A DNA stretch of 64,000 nt from Brugia malayi. Taxonomy: Eukaryota > Nematoda > Chromadorea > Rhabditida > Onchocercidae. The stretch spans positions 8,842,001 through 8,906,000 of the forward strand of contig NW_025062478.1 in assembly GCF_000002995.4 (NCBI RefSeq), in the 5' to 3' direction. Shown here one piece after another: positions 1 to 12,100 of the stretch (within the stretch, counting starts at the first letter, position 1; each line of letters opens with the position of its first letter). The position numbers were made by a program, and so were the translations under genes. Below the pieces are notes generated by a model. The model saw only the letters and a list, made by a program, of their open reading frames with translations, was not told where the DNA came from and made no database searches.

Positions 1-232
1 ACTAATGAGCACCGAATTCAGAAGGATGATTTAATCAATATCACTACAATTCGTTAGAATAATCGATAAGTTTGTTAAATCTGGTTATTTTTTCTGTGAG
101 CGTAATTTTCTTTTGTAGAGACTCTTTAAATGTTAAACATAAGTCAAATATATGAGCAACAATAAGTTTATACATTTGATGTATTTCTGCTGGTTGTGCT
201 TCATTACTACAATATTTGATGAGAAGTTACAG

Positions 233-2695
233 GGAAATGAAGCAAATCGTGATATTATTTGAGTGCATTCTACTATTTCCATCCTATGATACTACCTTTT
301 TTGATTGCTGCTTCATGCTGAAATTCCCCGGTAAATATATTGTGGTATTTCCGGAAGAATCTCTCAAATCCAGCACAAATGCTCCATTGTATTATTAAAA
401 TTTAAAAACTAAATTTAAATTCACCACCTTGCAGAACTTTGTGAGACATTATGCAATAGTCATGCTAACTTGTTTTCGCTCCAACCAGCAATCTCATCGC
501 CCACATATGCTACTCCTCCTTTTCCGTTTGCTCCAACTACTACTACTCAAATTTATCAGGTTACCTTTATTGATATACTTTCTAATTATTCTTATACCCA
601 TAAAAAGAATATGATTATAATGATTACGATCAGTCATGAAATTGAAGGGAGATAAAGCAAGAGATATACGCTGGATGTTTGAAAAGGCTTGCAAACACAC
701 TTAGTGAAATTCATAACTTTGAAAAGAGAAGTAAAAGGAGAATGAATACTTAATACTTTATTATGATCTCTTTTTTAATCAAAAGAATTCGTAAGAATAA
801 AACGGCTGATTGCTCTATTTTTCTATTCATGATTTACTACTCTTTTTCACTTTTTTCCACATTATCTTTGAGATTTTCGAATTCCATCTTTCAAAACAAA
901 AGTTTAAATAGAACTTTTTGATTGAGGAAGTTAAAATTTCAAGAAAATTTGATGAAATGAATATTCATGAGATCTTTTTTATTTAAGAATTAAATATTTT
1001 TTTTATAAGAATACTTGTTAATACTAATTTTGTTACACAGATCAAAATCAGCTGGCAGTCTAGATATCACTGAGTTTATCGATTTCAGATCAATCTATAA
1101 TATTAGAACCTAATAAAGTTTATCGATTTTAGATTAATTCATTATCAGAGCCTATTTCACCTGTTTATGCAATGCAGCAATTACCTCCTCATTATGCATC
1201 CCAGCCATTACAACAACCTTACCTACCACCGTTGTCGCAACATGGAAGACTGCCAGCGCAGCAGTCTAATGTACGGGCGCAATCATCCAGCAGTGTACTT
1301 CCGTACAAGCAACAACGGCCAAACTTTGCAGTATGTATTCATTTTTTTGGATTGAAACGAAGGAAGAGATGATACATAAGACCACCGTTGAGAAGATGAA
1401 AGGTATCAGATGACTCATCACAACGAATTCATTTTAAAAAATTTTGCAGCAACAAACAGTAAGACAAACAAGGAAGAAATCAAAATCCGGAAGTAGTGCA
1501 AGAAATAGATCGCATTTTACTCAGGTATACAAAAGAGTACAGTGGTGCACTTATTATTTTTCCAGAACTGGAAAGCTATTTCATCTAGAACTCTCAGAAT
1601 TTCTGAGAGTTCTATACTGGATTGATTAACTCGTAAAATATTCTGAAGAAAAAATGATGACAAAATTTCTTGAATGATTTATGAATACAACATGAAAGAT
1701 GAAGCAATCTGTTTCTTCTTGTTTGGAAAAAGAATCCTTGCAAATTTTACCAAAACAAATTCGTGCAGTGAAAAAAAAAAAGTGCTTTTGTTGTTGCTAA
1801 TATTCTTTTTTAATTTCTTATCATAATATGATAAGAATTCTTTCTCTAACTTCTATTCGCCAAACTTACAGAAGGAGGAAAATATAAAAGATAAGGAAGT
1901 GGCTGATCTTTTGGATGCAATTGAAGAGTTTCACAATCAAACGCTACAAATACAAGAACCGATTAAACCAATACCAATATCATCTCTTATCACTATCGGT
2001 GACTCAGAATGTAATGATAACAAACTTAAAATTATAATGCTCGAGGTAAAGTATACTGAAATCATTCACTTAGCATAATCAATTAAAATAAAGAAAATTT
2101 TCGTTCTTCTCTCTAAATTCGATTGATTCAACACATTTCAAAGTTGTTTGTTGAATATTCTGCTAAGTGATGATTATTCATTTAAGCGTTCGATAATTTT
2201 TTGGCAATAATTTAAGTCACAAATCAAATTTTGAAAATTTCAAATGAGAATTCATCACAGCAAAATCCTTCTGGAAGTCTAATTTCAATTTTGCTTTTTT
2301 CTAAAGAAAAAAAAAATTCCTCTCTTTTAAAAAGAAAAATTATTAATAATTGATGAATTTCTTATTTGGTTCTTCAAAGAGATATTATAGAATATTGGAA
2401 AAGATTTGAATGCGACAAAAAAAATGATTCAGTTAGCAGCTGAGGCTCAATTCGATGGTCATTTCAATGTAATATGCTCCAAGGATGATTTTTCGTTTCT
2501 GACCAATACAGAATTATTCTGTCAGGCTACTAAAGGTGATATAAGCTGTTATGCTTATAGGCTGTATTTGTAGTCGTTGACAGATGATGTTGGATCTACT
2601 CTTGTCATCTACATCTTTCAGGTTCGGAGCTATTGATAAAAAATATATTAATAAATAAAATATATACAAAGACCAGCAAATGTTCTTTGAAATGA
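233..2695 (+). CDS. Unrecognised Pro/Gln-rich protein, 3' portion of gene
   Basis: I do not recognise the family. Exons chain in frame at 233-330 (least certain), 435-559, 1151-1330, 1450-1524, 1872-2045, 2391-2535 and 2622-2695 (stop TGA). Each is bounded by AG/GT and phases agree throughout. The 5' end is missing and probably lies upstream of the window. The middle of the product is low-complexity and rich in Pro, Gln, Ser and Tyr (for example PLQQPYLPPLSQHGR). It is followed by a short basic stretch (TRKKSKSG) and then an acidic, probably helical segment (DKEVADLLDAIEEFH). The C-terminus has a mixed-composition region with two Cys. Pro/Gln-rich tracts beside a basic patch would suit a nuclear regulatory protein, but that is only a guess. 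Codon-like periodicity and clean splice phases support a real gene; the function is unknown. Confidence 0.5.
1074..1161. repeat. 44-bp imperfect tandem duplication at an intron 3' end
   Basis: Two diverged copies, at about 1074-1117 and 1118-1161, share GTTTATCGATTT and AGA(T)CAAT-like stretches. The second copy carries the splice acceptor used just before 1151. The first copy holds a related but weaker AG. Confidence 0.6.
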
Positions 2696-4185
2696 TTGGA
2701 GAAAATTCGAATACATTACACCACTGACTCAATTATTAGCTGCAATTCAAGTCATGGTATTAACATCCCTCACAATGATTATTAGTCTTCAAATTCATAC
2801 TTCATTGAGAACACCAAATATCCGAATCCCGCATGAGAATCGCTTTTATGAGAAATCTCAGAACCTTTCATACTTGTTCTTAAATTTATAATAGTTGTAA
2901 TCCAGTAGAGACAAAAATTAAATAACATCCACGACATTGCGAGAACATCTATAACGTGTGCAATGATATTTTTTGTTGAAACGTATGTCTTTCTTGATAT
3001 GAATTATTGATAAAATGCTCTACATGAACTCATGTGCTATACTCAAGCTTTTCATTCCATTAAAACATCCTTTACTTAATTAATAGTCAGTTCTGTTATC
3101 AATGACTATGAAGAATCTTTCAAAGAAAAAGAAGTGGACATAAGTCCGAATTTCATATTTTAAATTTGAACTACATAAAAACACGTTCAACAAAAAGTTC
3201 CATTCAAACTTTCATACAAAAAAAAGACTTCGCTCAAAAAACTGAGGTATAACATAAAGCATAAAACAATCCTGTTCTGGCAAATGGGCATTCGAATAAT
3301 ATATATATATATATGTGACAAGTGTATGCTCCATACATTTTTCAATATTATTCACAGATTCATTTGATCAACTTTTGTCCAAGCACATTTTTGCACAATA
3401 TAAAATACAAAAAGACACAATGATTTTGCAAGCTTGATGAAGGACTCAACAATTTGCTGGAAATAATTTGGCACAAGAAATTTAAAACGAGAAAGCTTTT
3501 ATATTAAAACACATTGGTCAGAAAATTTTCCATTCAATAATTTAATATAAACAAGATAGTGAACAAAAACTTCGAATCATTTGAAATTTTCAAATACAAA
3601 AAACACCAAGTAAACATTTCTATATACAATTCAATAGAATTTACTAACTAAAATTCTGGAATGAATTTTAGACTTAGCTTGCTTTACGCATTTAGCTTTT
3701 TGATCCTTATATAATCCCTTAAGAGACAAGTTGCGCAGGAATATCAAAGCTTATAAGTGAAACTGGATTTCGTGCTCATGTATTGTTGCTTTATGTGACG
3801 GTATAAGAAATTTCTTATGAATTCTATTTAGATTTCCTAATTTGAATTAGGTGATTTTAAAAAGTGAGGTAGGTCGAGAAACTATTTTATTCTTTTGTGT
3901 TAAAAATAAATAGAAGATTAAGACTAACAAAACAGTGCCAAATTGATTTAAATGACCTAAAATCTATTACAGTTAATAAATTAGAAAAAAAAACTTCCTT
4001 ACTTAATGGTTTATACGCTTCAGAAAAATTGCAAACAACTTTTTACCACATGAGATCATAATTATGAGAATTTTTTCTTCGGCTTTATTTATTTTTTTGA
4101 GAGTTGCAGAAAACTCGAAGTGACATTCGTCTACTGCTGAACAACTATACTAAAACATAGCGTTACCTAACAACCTTAAGTGAAA
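2696..4185. other. Convergent intergenic region
   Basis: A+T-rich spacer between two genes that converge on it. It holds a short (AT)n run near 3300 and, near 4082-4090, TTTATT motifs. On the minus strand those read AATAAA, suitable as a polyadenylation signal for the FLYWCH gene. I see no coding exon. Confidence 0.6.
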
Positions 4186-6685
4186 TTAACAGCAGTGGAG
4201 CAGTTTACCGATAACATCAACCATGAGTTTTAGTTTATCCTCGCGTAAATAATGCTGAGGCCAGAATTTCTTTGCCAGAATGGTTCCCAACTCTAAAGCT
4301 AATGTGTCACGTACTGCAGCATCATGGACAGGTGCGTGGATACCGGATTCATCGTTATTTGTCTGAATTTCTGCATCAACTAAAGTTTGCTTTTTATCTA
4401 ACTGATCTTGATGTGAAGAATTTGATGAACAGTAATCATCAGCATCCTGAAGATTGTTGCTGGAATTGTTTCCGACTGCATTTGAAAGCATCTGTTGCAG
4501 TAATAAGTTCAGATAAACATTCATCGCTGAAGCGCTACTGCCATTAGTTATACCATTAGTAGTCATTTGTAAGAACTGATTAAACTGTTCTGATATATGA
4601 GCAGAATCACCCGGAAACAAAGATGGCACATCAACAGATTCCTCCTCTACATCTCCGCCATCTTCCTCTATTTTCGATTCACTGTTACAATCTGTTACCT
4701 GGAAATGTTCAAATCAGTGAAACAGCGACTATGACCGAAAAACATAAGTAGGTACGTTGCCATACCAACATAATAATACTAATGAACTCATGAAACTCTA
4801 TTATTCTCATGAATATGAATATGATTTAGTGAATTCATATTCATGAATTCATATTCATGAATATGAATTCACTTTTTCATATTCATGAATTATATTCATG
4901 AATTCATTCATATTCATTCAATTCATATTCATGAATTCACTAAATCCTATTCTTCCAATGTTCCATAACGAAAGAGAATTTATGAGACATGCAGAATGAT
5001 AAAACGCTGCCAGTGTTGAACATATCAAGAACGAATAAGATGTTAACAGATATTCTTTTAACTTCTCACCATAAGAAAAGAAATTCCGAAATGATCTGTT
5101 GGAAGTTAATGATACCTCAAGGTTGGTCTTTATGAATGAATAGGCTTTCTAATAAAATTATGCTTATAAAAAAAAAATCCTATTTGCAATTCTTCTATTT
5201 TCACTGATACGCGACAGGAAAAATCACAAACCTCATGTTTTACTGGCACTAATCCATTTCCACTGGAGAATTCTTGTTGCTTTTGCCGATTCCAATAACG
5301 TTGAATATAGCTAAATTAATTTGCACCATTATCATTCGCTTATACAAAATTAATAAACTGCTAATGATCTACTAGCTACTCGAATTCTTACGTAGCACCT
5401 TAAATGGTTAATTTTACCTATAGCATTAAAACCCTCTTTCCCCATATTGCATTCTTACATTATAATTTTACTTTGTTATTTAGTTAGAAGTCATATCTGA
5501 TTTGTTATAAAATATTGGACGAAAAGAGAGAAAATTTAAGTAAAATACCGTCTTTCAGCGGCATAACTCGTTTTTGTAGACTCACAAACATCGTGATATT
5601 GCATTTCGAGATCCCGAGCTTTCTGAATTATCTGAGATGGTGAAACATTACCCTTCTGAGCTAATTCGCGAAGCAATGTACGTCTTCGTCGTTTCTAAAT
5701 AAATGCTATAAAATTATTCATTATATATAAGATTTGAATGAGAAGATACTTGTAGATTTAAATAATCGTGAAATATCTTCATGGATAATGATTAAAGAAA
5801 TACTCAACTTTATAAAAAAAGAAACTAACAAATTCGGCATCGAAATTTGGTTCATGGACATGTTCGCTAACAATTCTCACATTTGTATCATTATAATCAG
5901 TATGCAGACGCCCTTTACATTTCTTCTTGATACATCTAAACAAACAAAACACAAAAAATAACATTATTTTCGGTCGAGATTCAAGGCATTAAACATAAAT
6001 ATCATAGGTATATCATAGGTGTTTTTTTTTTAACTTTTTGTTACTATATTTTTTTTAACTTTTTGTTACTATATCATAGGTGTGTTATGATAATAAGCCA
6101 ACAGCATTGTTATTTATGTTTATAGAATGATTACCGATAAGCTTTCAAATTACGCGCTCGATCCACTCGAACTTGACGATGCTCATATCCTCTGAAAATG
6201 ATCAATGGTCGTCCCCTTGCAGTTATATCCAATGAAAACGAAGATGTCCCTTCACCGAGTGATCCCTTAGTGTCTTCACCGTCGCTGAAATTGTTCACAA
6301 AACAGTAACAATCACTGGAAAACTTCCCAATCTGTAAAACATTTAAGATTTGGACAACAACGAAAATTTAAGCAGTAGCTTGAAAGAAACAATAATACAC
6401 TAAGCTTAATCAGTGATGCAAATTACTCAAAGGTTATTAGATTGAGCCAAGTGTTAATAAAGCTAACAAGCATGCAATTGGCATGTCGTAGCTCATTTGT
6501 ACAAATGACGCTGCCAAAATGAAGTCCAATTGATCGTTATGATTTGTCACTTAATATCCAAAACCAAAAAACCTAAGCAATATCTTCCGTAAGTATTGTT
6601 GCTTTTTGATATAACTTGGTTAAGGAAAAAAAATTAAACTGTACCTATCTACAGGATAACTGCGATCCGACTGATCCGTTCGCAT
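4186..6685 (-). CDS. FLYWCH-type zinc-finger protein, about 344 aa
   Basis: Six exons, 6645-6685, 6135-6284, 5830-5935, 5549-5694, 5232-5310 and 4186-4698, close in frame to 345 codons including the stop. The start is the only ATG after an in-frame TAA upstream. Residues from about 30 to 100 form one FLYWCH domain. It has the family's ARGRPLIIFRGY opening, the YRCIKKKCKGRLHT core with two zinc cysteines, and the EHVHEP ending with two histidines. The tryptophan that usually precedes the first cysteine is replaced by tyrosine. A basic stretch (KRRRRTLLRE) follows, then a Gln/Lys helix, an acidic linker, Asn/Ser-rich sequence and a hydrophobic C-terminal helix. FLYWCH domains in nematodes (FLH and PEB-1 proteins) bind DNA, so a nuclear transcriptional role is likely. 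The C-terminal two thirds matches no family I know. Confidence 0.85.
4823..4946. mobile_element. Candidate MITE-like element with 16-bp terminal inverted repeats
   Basis: This lies in the last intron of the FLYWCH gene. GATTTAGTGAATTCAT at 4823-4838 is the exact reverse complement of 4931-4946. Between them are repeated units of the palindromic type TTCATATTCATGAA, some partial. There is no coding capacity. It could be a non-autonomous DNA transposon remnant or a locally expanded palindromic satellite. Confidence 0.5.
6001..6082. repeat. Short tandem duplication in FLYWCH intron
   Basis: The unit TTTTTAACTTTTTGTTACTATAT occurs twice around 6029-6074, flanked by ATATCATAGGTGT at about 6008 and about 6072. 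This looks like a local replication-slippage duplication. Confidence 0.6.
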
Positions 6686-9121
6686 GATTTCCTTGTGATA
6701 TTGACGCGAGGATTCAAGTATTTTCAAGTTTGAATAAATCTCAATGTGTTTTTTCCGATTGATTTATAGACTTGTCCGTCTGTTACTATCACTTTATCTC
6801 GTAAATGGCTTAACGGTGAGTAAAGCGCAAATTCAATCATTCAAATCATTAAAATTTAACCTATTGTTACTTAAAGTTAAAGTAACTGAGATGATGAAAT
6901 GTACTCCATATTACGTGTAATAGTTATAAAAATAACGAACTTCCACTTCATGGAATGATGTATTGGAAAGGAATCAACAGTCACAGATATTTTCTTGTAA
7001 CCAAGACGTCTTCAAACTTCACAAAATATTTTCGACATATTCAGGACGCTGCTAACCTTTAACCTTTAATTTTCTGCTAATGCTCTTTTCACATTTACGG
7101 CATTACAGTTACATTGTTTTTCCTATTCTATTCTCTCTACTGTAACAAAACATCCGCTCTTTGGAGGTATCTCTTTCATTTAAAAAATTTGCAGAGGTCG
7201 GATAATTGATATGAATCACAGATTGGTCAGCAGCAATCGATGGAGTAATAATTTGATGGTCAATCATAACCCCAACAGGTCATGTGGTTGTTTCGTTTAT
7301 TCAAGATAATTATGAACATAAAGATACTCCCAATTCAGATATGTAATGGAGTAGGAATCAGAGGGAGAGAGAGAGAGAGAGAGGGCAATGTGAGGAGATG
7401 ACAAGTGCCGAATATGCCGCGGTCCTTTCCCGGCACAACTCAAATGTAAAACAAAAAAGAGACATACATATGTTGACATCATTCCCTGTGGTTCGAATAA
7501 CCGAATGAGACATACCGGAAATCACTGGACTTTTTGAACTAAATTTCATGGGTAGCTTTCCTATGTTGGGTATCCTAAGTAGATGACTAGTTACCCAAGA
7601 CAGGCCAGAAAGCAATTTCGATTAAGTTAACGAATAGTAAGCTGTAGAAGTTGTGAAGAAATATCCTACCTCTCAGATGTAAACCGGATTATGTCACGAT
7701 GTTGAACAGGAGATAGTACAATATTTACTACTACTATTTTTACTCACTCTCATACAATATAGAAATATTCATAATTTAAAAGTATCCTCTTTCAGGATTC
7801 ACTAATTCGTTTCCGGAACAATGACAATAACGACGCGGAAGTTATAAATTAAAAGTTATAAACTGAAAGATGAAGAAGGAGAACGAAGCAGTGGTGGACG
7901 GTTCCTTAACTAGCAAACTTTACTAAACTCAACTTTCCAGTTGCAGATTGCATGCAAGCATGCAAGCAGGACAAGCCTTATTCCATGACAATTTACAAAT
8001 AACGAGTAAACAATAGCGGAGAAGCCGGGGTATTGCTTGCTTGTAGAACGGATACGGGAAGGAAGCTGACGAAGGGAGGAAGAGTTGTTTAGGGTGAGGG
8101 GCGCAGTTGTGTCATCGGCAGGTGCCCTCTCTTCCATCCTACCACAGATATGTCTTGACATGAAAAGACAGGAGATCAGAGAAAGAAAGGAAGGGATGGA
8201 AAACATTTGCGCCCGTAGCAGAGAATAACAAGGCAAATAACGTCGTGAAGGATAGTGGTTGGAGCGCATATGTCAATAGCAGCGCTGCACGACAGAAGGA
8301 ACTATCTATTGGCGAGTGCGCATTTGCCGTACCCGCCGAGTCTGTATCTCTCCCTCTCTCTAGTCACCTGTAACCCTTGGACTTATCTTGTGTCACATAT
8401 CACATACAGCATTTGCGCCATTCTTGTCGGCTTCGCAGGAGGGAACACAGAAAAGGGTGTTGAGGGTAGGTGACGATAGATAATTGCGCCATTAGCTTGT
8501 CGTCACTGATAGTGCCCGAGTGAACTTCACCATGGATCTTAGCTCACTCCTTGCTGATCTCTGATCACTAATCTAGGAGCCCTCAAAGCGCTAAATCTTT
8601 AGGATCAATTGTGTTTCGCTCTCGACCGCCACGCATTGCTTTGCTCCCTTCCTTTCCAAACATTCATTCTTCCACCACTTCACTGAAATTTAAATCCGCC
8701 ATTTTCAGTGGAATGGTAAAAGAATAAACATTCCGTTGAGGACGAACACTTTTTGCAGAATAAAATGACCAGATATGTGCGCATTTGAAATGCATTTTAC
8801 TGTTATGATACGTAAAATAATTTTGCACGCGAGACGTCTTCACAAATAACAATGTCCAGAACAACAAAGCAAAATTGCTGTTGAAGCTCATTAATAATTA
8901 AGATGAAGCCTTTTGCCTTTGTTGAGATTCTGAATTAGATGAAGATTTCATTTTTCCTTTCATAATTTTTTCTTATTTTTTATTTTTTGTTGTTGCAAAA
9001 TAGCGTGGATGAGAAGTTGAGCTTTTCTATGATTTAAATCAATCGAATATGTACAACAAACAATTATTTGTATCTTCAATTCTGTTCGCATTTGAAGTAC
9101 AAGAGTGAGATCAACTGGACA
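6686..9121. other. Intergenic region, probable promoter of the FLYWCH gene, with a GC-richer island
   Basis: Spacer of 2.4 kb between the PICK1 stop and the FLYWCH start. It holds a (GA)n microsatellite at 7361-7383. Roughly 7900-8660 is clearly richer in G+C than the surrounding sequence, with pyrimidine runs near 8345-8360. Open frames there, including one of 119 codons on the minus strand, match no family and follow from the lower stop-codon density. I read the island as upstream regulatory or 5' UTR sequence. Confidence 0.45.
7361..7383. repeat. (GA)n microsatellite
   Basis: An interrupted GA dinucleotide run of about 23 bases in the region upstream of the FLYWCH gene. Confidence 0.9.
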
Positions 9122-12100
9122 TCAAGATAAATCCAGCAGATCCTCGGATTTCTGCTCCTCCACTATTTCCATCTTATCAATCTCTTCCTCTTCTTCCTCC
9201 AGTCGACCGCTAGTATTGTATCGGTGGATGATCTGTTATAAAATTACATCAATATGATATGTTAATAATTAAACTAAAATGTTTGCATTGAAAACGGAAA
9301 TTGTGTTAATGAGATGATGTTAATTTTCTATGAATGAAATAAAATAACACAGCTTTGCTGGTAAAAACTATTATGATAGATTAAGTTGTTGCGATAAGAG
9401 TAATACTGCAATTATTAAAGTCACTAATACTAATCGTAATAATGATTTAATTATGATAACACACTTGCTCGAGGTCAATATCAATCGGAAATAATCCATT
9501 TGCTCCGGAAATCGCATCTCGACATTCCGCGTGTGTTTCCATTATAGCTTTCACAAAACTTGATAAATGAATGCCTATATCTTGCACTACAAATGTATCC
9601 AGCATAATTATATTTAACTACTTTGAATTAATTATCAAAAGCATCACAACGGGTCTAAAAAGACTTCTTAGAAATTTTTGCAAAATGATTTTTTCTTTCA
9701 GTTCTTTTCTTTTATTCACAACTCTGAACGATCAAACTATGTATAAAGCATTGCCCATTGTCCAATTTGCATGAATTAAACTGAACTCTGTACGAGATAA
9801 GCTAAAGTTGTAAAATGTGCCAAACCATGTTTCTGATCCAATAATTCCAACTTTTCCATGACGTCCCTCCTTAACTTCATGAATTTTTCATGACTATTCT
9901 GTCGGCAGCGCAGCATCAGCCTGAAATTAGAGTGACATATCTAAACGTTTCACAAGCTTAAAACACCGAAGATTTCTAGTGATGGGTTGGTGTCATCTAA
10001 CTCTTTTTTAATGCCTATTGCCTGTTGTATAAACTTTTATCAAAACCCGACTATGACGCTAGGAAGAGCTTTATAAGTCCCACAGGTGAATCATATGGGA
10101 GACACAGAAATGCGACAGGTAGGGTAGTTTATGAAACCAACCTGTATTCATAATTACCCGTTTCAACACGATACAACGGCTCATCGTAACTAGCTGCTTC
10201 TACTTCTTCATCGTCCATTTCTTTCAACTTTAAACAAAATGCCAAATATTCAAATTTAGCATCTAGGTATTTCTTTAGAGTTAGTTTTGTATCCGGAATT
10301 GCTTTTTCAACAAATGTTTTCAGGTCACGCACTATTGGATGTAGACTTTTTACCAATCTGAAATTTGAATTGTATATAATTCATTAGAAATTGTAATGCT
10401 TATTTGAAAAATACAATGATTTCAACGGAATATTAGAAGAATATTAGAGAAAAATGTGCAAATTGTTGCATGATTTACCGATTTATTAAAAAAAAAAAAG
10501 AATAAAAAAAGAATAATAAAATAACAAAAATAAAAAGAAGAATCCGTAATAAGCAAAAAAAAGGATCGATAAGTAAATGACCAAAAATCATAAACCATAA
10601 GTTTGCATGTAATAATGTTGTCGATCATGTCGTTTAATGACGATTAATGTGCTATTTAAAATATTTAATAATTTATTCGTATTTCAATGCATTGTTCACT
10701 ACTATATTTTAATGCATCAAAAAACTTTTTATTCTCCATTTTGCTTTTCTTTTTTCTTTTTTTGCATTTTATAGTAACTTTATAATAACGTATACAATAA
10801 GCACTGAGGTAAGTAAGCGCGCTACATGCTAATTCATTTGTAATTCAAATGCAATTCAAACTTATTCTTCTGTCTTCTCCTATTTCATATGATCATTTAC
10901 AAATCAGAATGATAAATTCGAAATGGCACAGTCTGTTGGATATCAGATTCAAAAAAAAGGAGAGTAATAAAATGAATGATTGACTTTACGGTATGCTTTT
11001 CAATGGTTCGATGCATATTGCCAAATGTTAGCAATGCTTTATTGGTTGTTGTAGAGCTTTCTCGTGCTGCTATCTGACAGAATAAATCACCAAATTCTGC
11101 AACAAATTACAGAATGCAATTTTTTTGAAACAGTTGATGAGATATTTTAATTTTAATACTTTAGTAATTCTTATATATTTTGTTAATGCAAATAAGCCTT
11201 TTTTGTTTGAATTTATGCTTTGCTATTTTTATACTCTTCTCAGCGACTTTTGTCATAATATCGGAGACACATATCAGTTATTGAAATTGCTCTGAACAAT
11301 CGGTATGCAAAAAAAAAGCCTCACAGCTTTTGAAATAATGATGAAAGTATAGCTGTCACGATTCTGGTGACAAAAAAAAATTTTTTTTAATTTGCCAATT
11401 TTTCGAAAGAAAGGCGAACAGCTGTGAAAACGACGATAAAGAAGAATAACAAAGTGACGCATTATCAGACAAATATAACAAAAAAAAAAAAAAAAACAAA
11501 TCCAATCAATTAAATCCTACGTCATTTCATTAAAAAATTTCTATCATTTAATAATTCATTTTTTCAACAAAGTTACGGATAATTTTTTGACAGTTATTAA
11601 ACTATTTTTTGCTATCATAATGCGAGGCATAAAATTGGAAAGTTTAACTTCAGAAGTTTCCATTTGTTACTAAGATCATTTGCTTAAAATAGTATTTAAA
11701 TGAACTAAAATGAAACTTGATGATAAGCCAAAAAAAAAGAGGCTCAATTATCACTTGATTTCTTTCTTTTTTTTAAAAAAACTGTTCAATTGTTATGAAT
11801 AATTTTTACAGTTTAATTAGAAAAAAAAAAAAAAACACAGAAACCTTTTTGAGTTTTGGCAATATGATAATGAGAATTAAGTAGAGCACTGAGATGTTTG
11901 ATAAGTTTCTTGTATAATTGTGAGCATTGTTCCAAACGATTTAATTTCTGAAGTAAAAGATCATTGCATAAAATTGCTCGAGATAATCCCAATGCATCAG
12001 CAGTTTCGGTAGTTATTGATTCTACCACACGATGTTTCATCTTCTTCAACGCTATGTCTAGTGTATGTCCCTGGAAATAAAATTGTGCTTATAAGTTTTA

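Noticed and set aside
7485..7510. GGTTCGAATAA resembling a tRNA B box
   Set aside because: No matching A box, acceptor stem or cloverleaf around it.
7910..8269. 119-codon minus-strand open frame in the GC-richer island
   Set aside because: No domain, no splice context, and low stop density is explained by local base composition.
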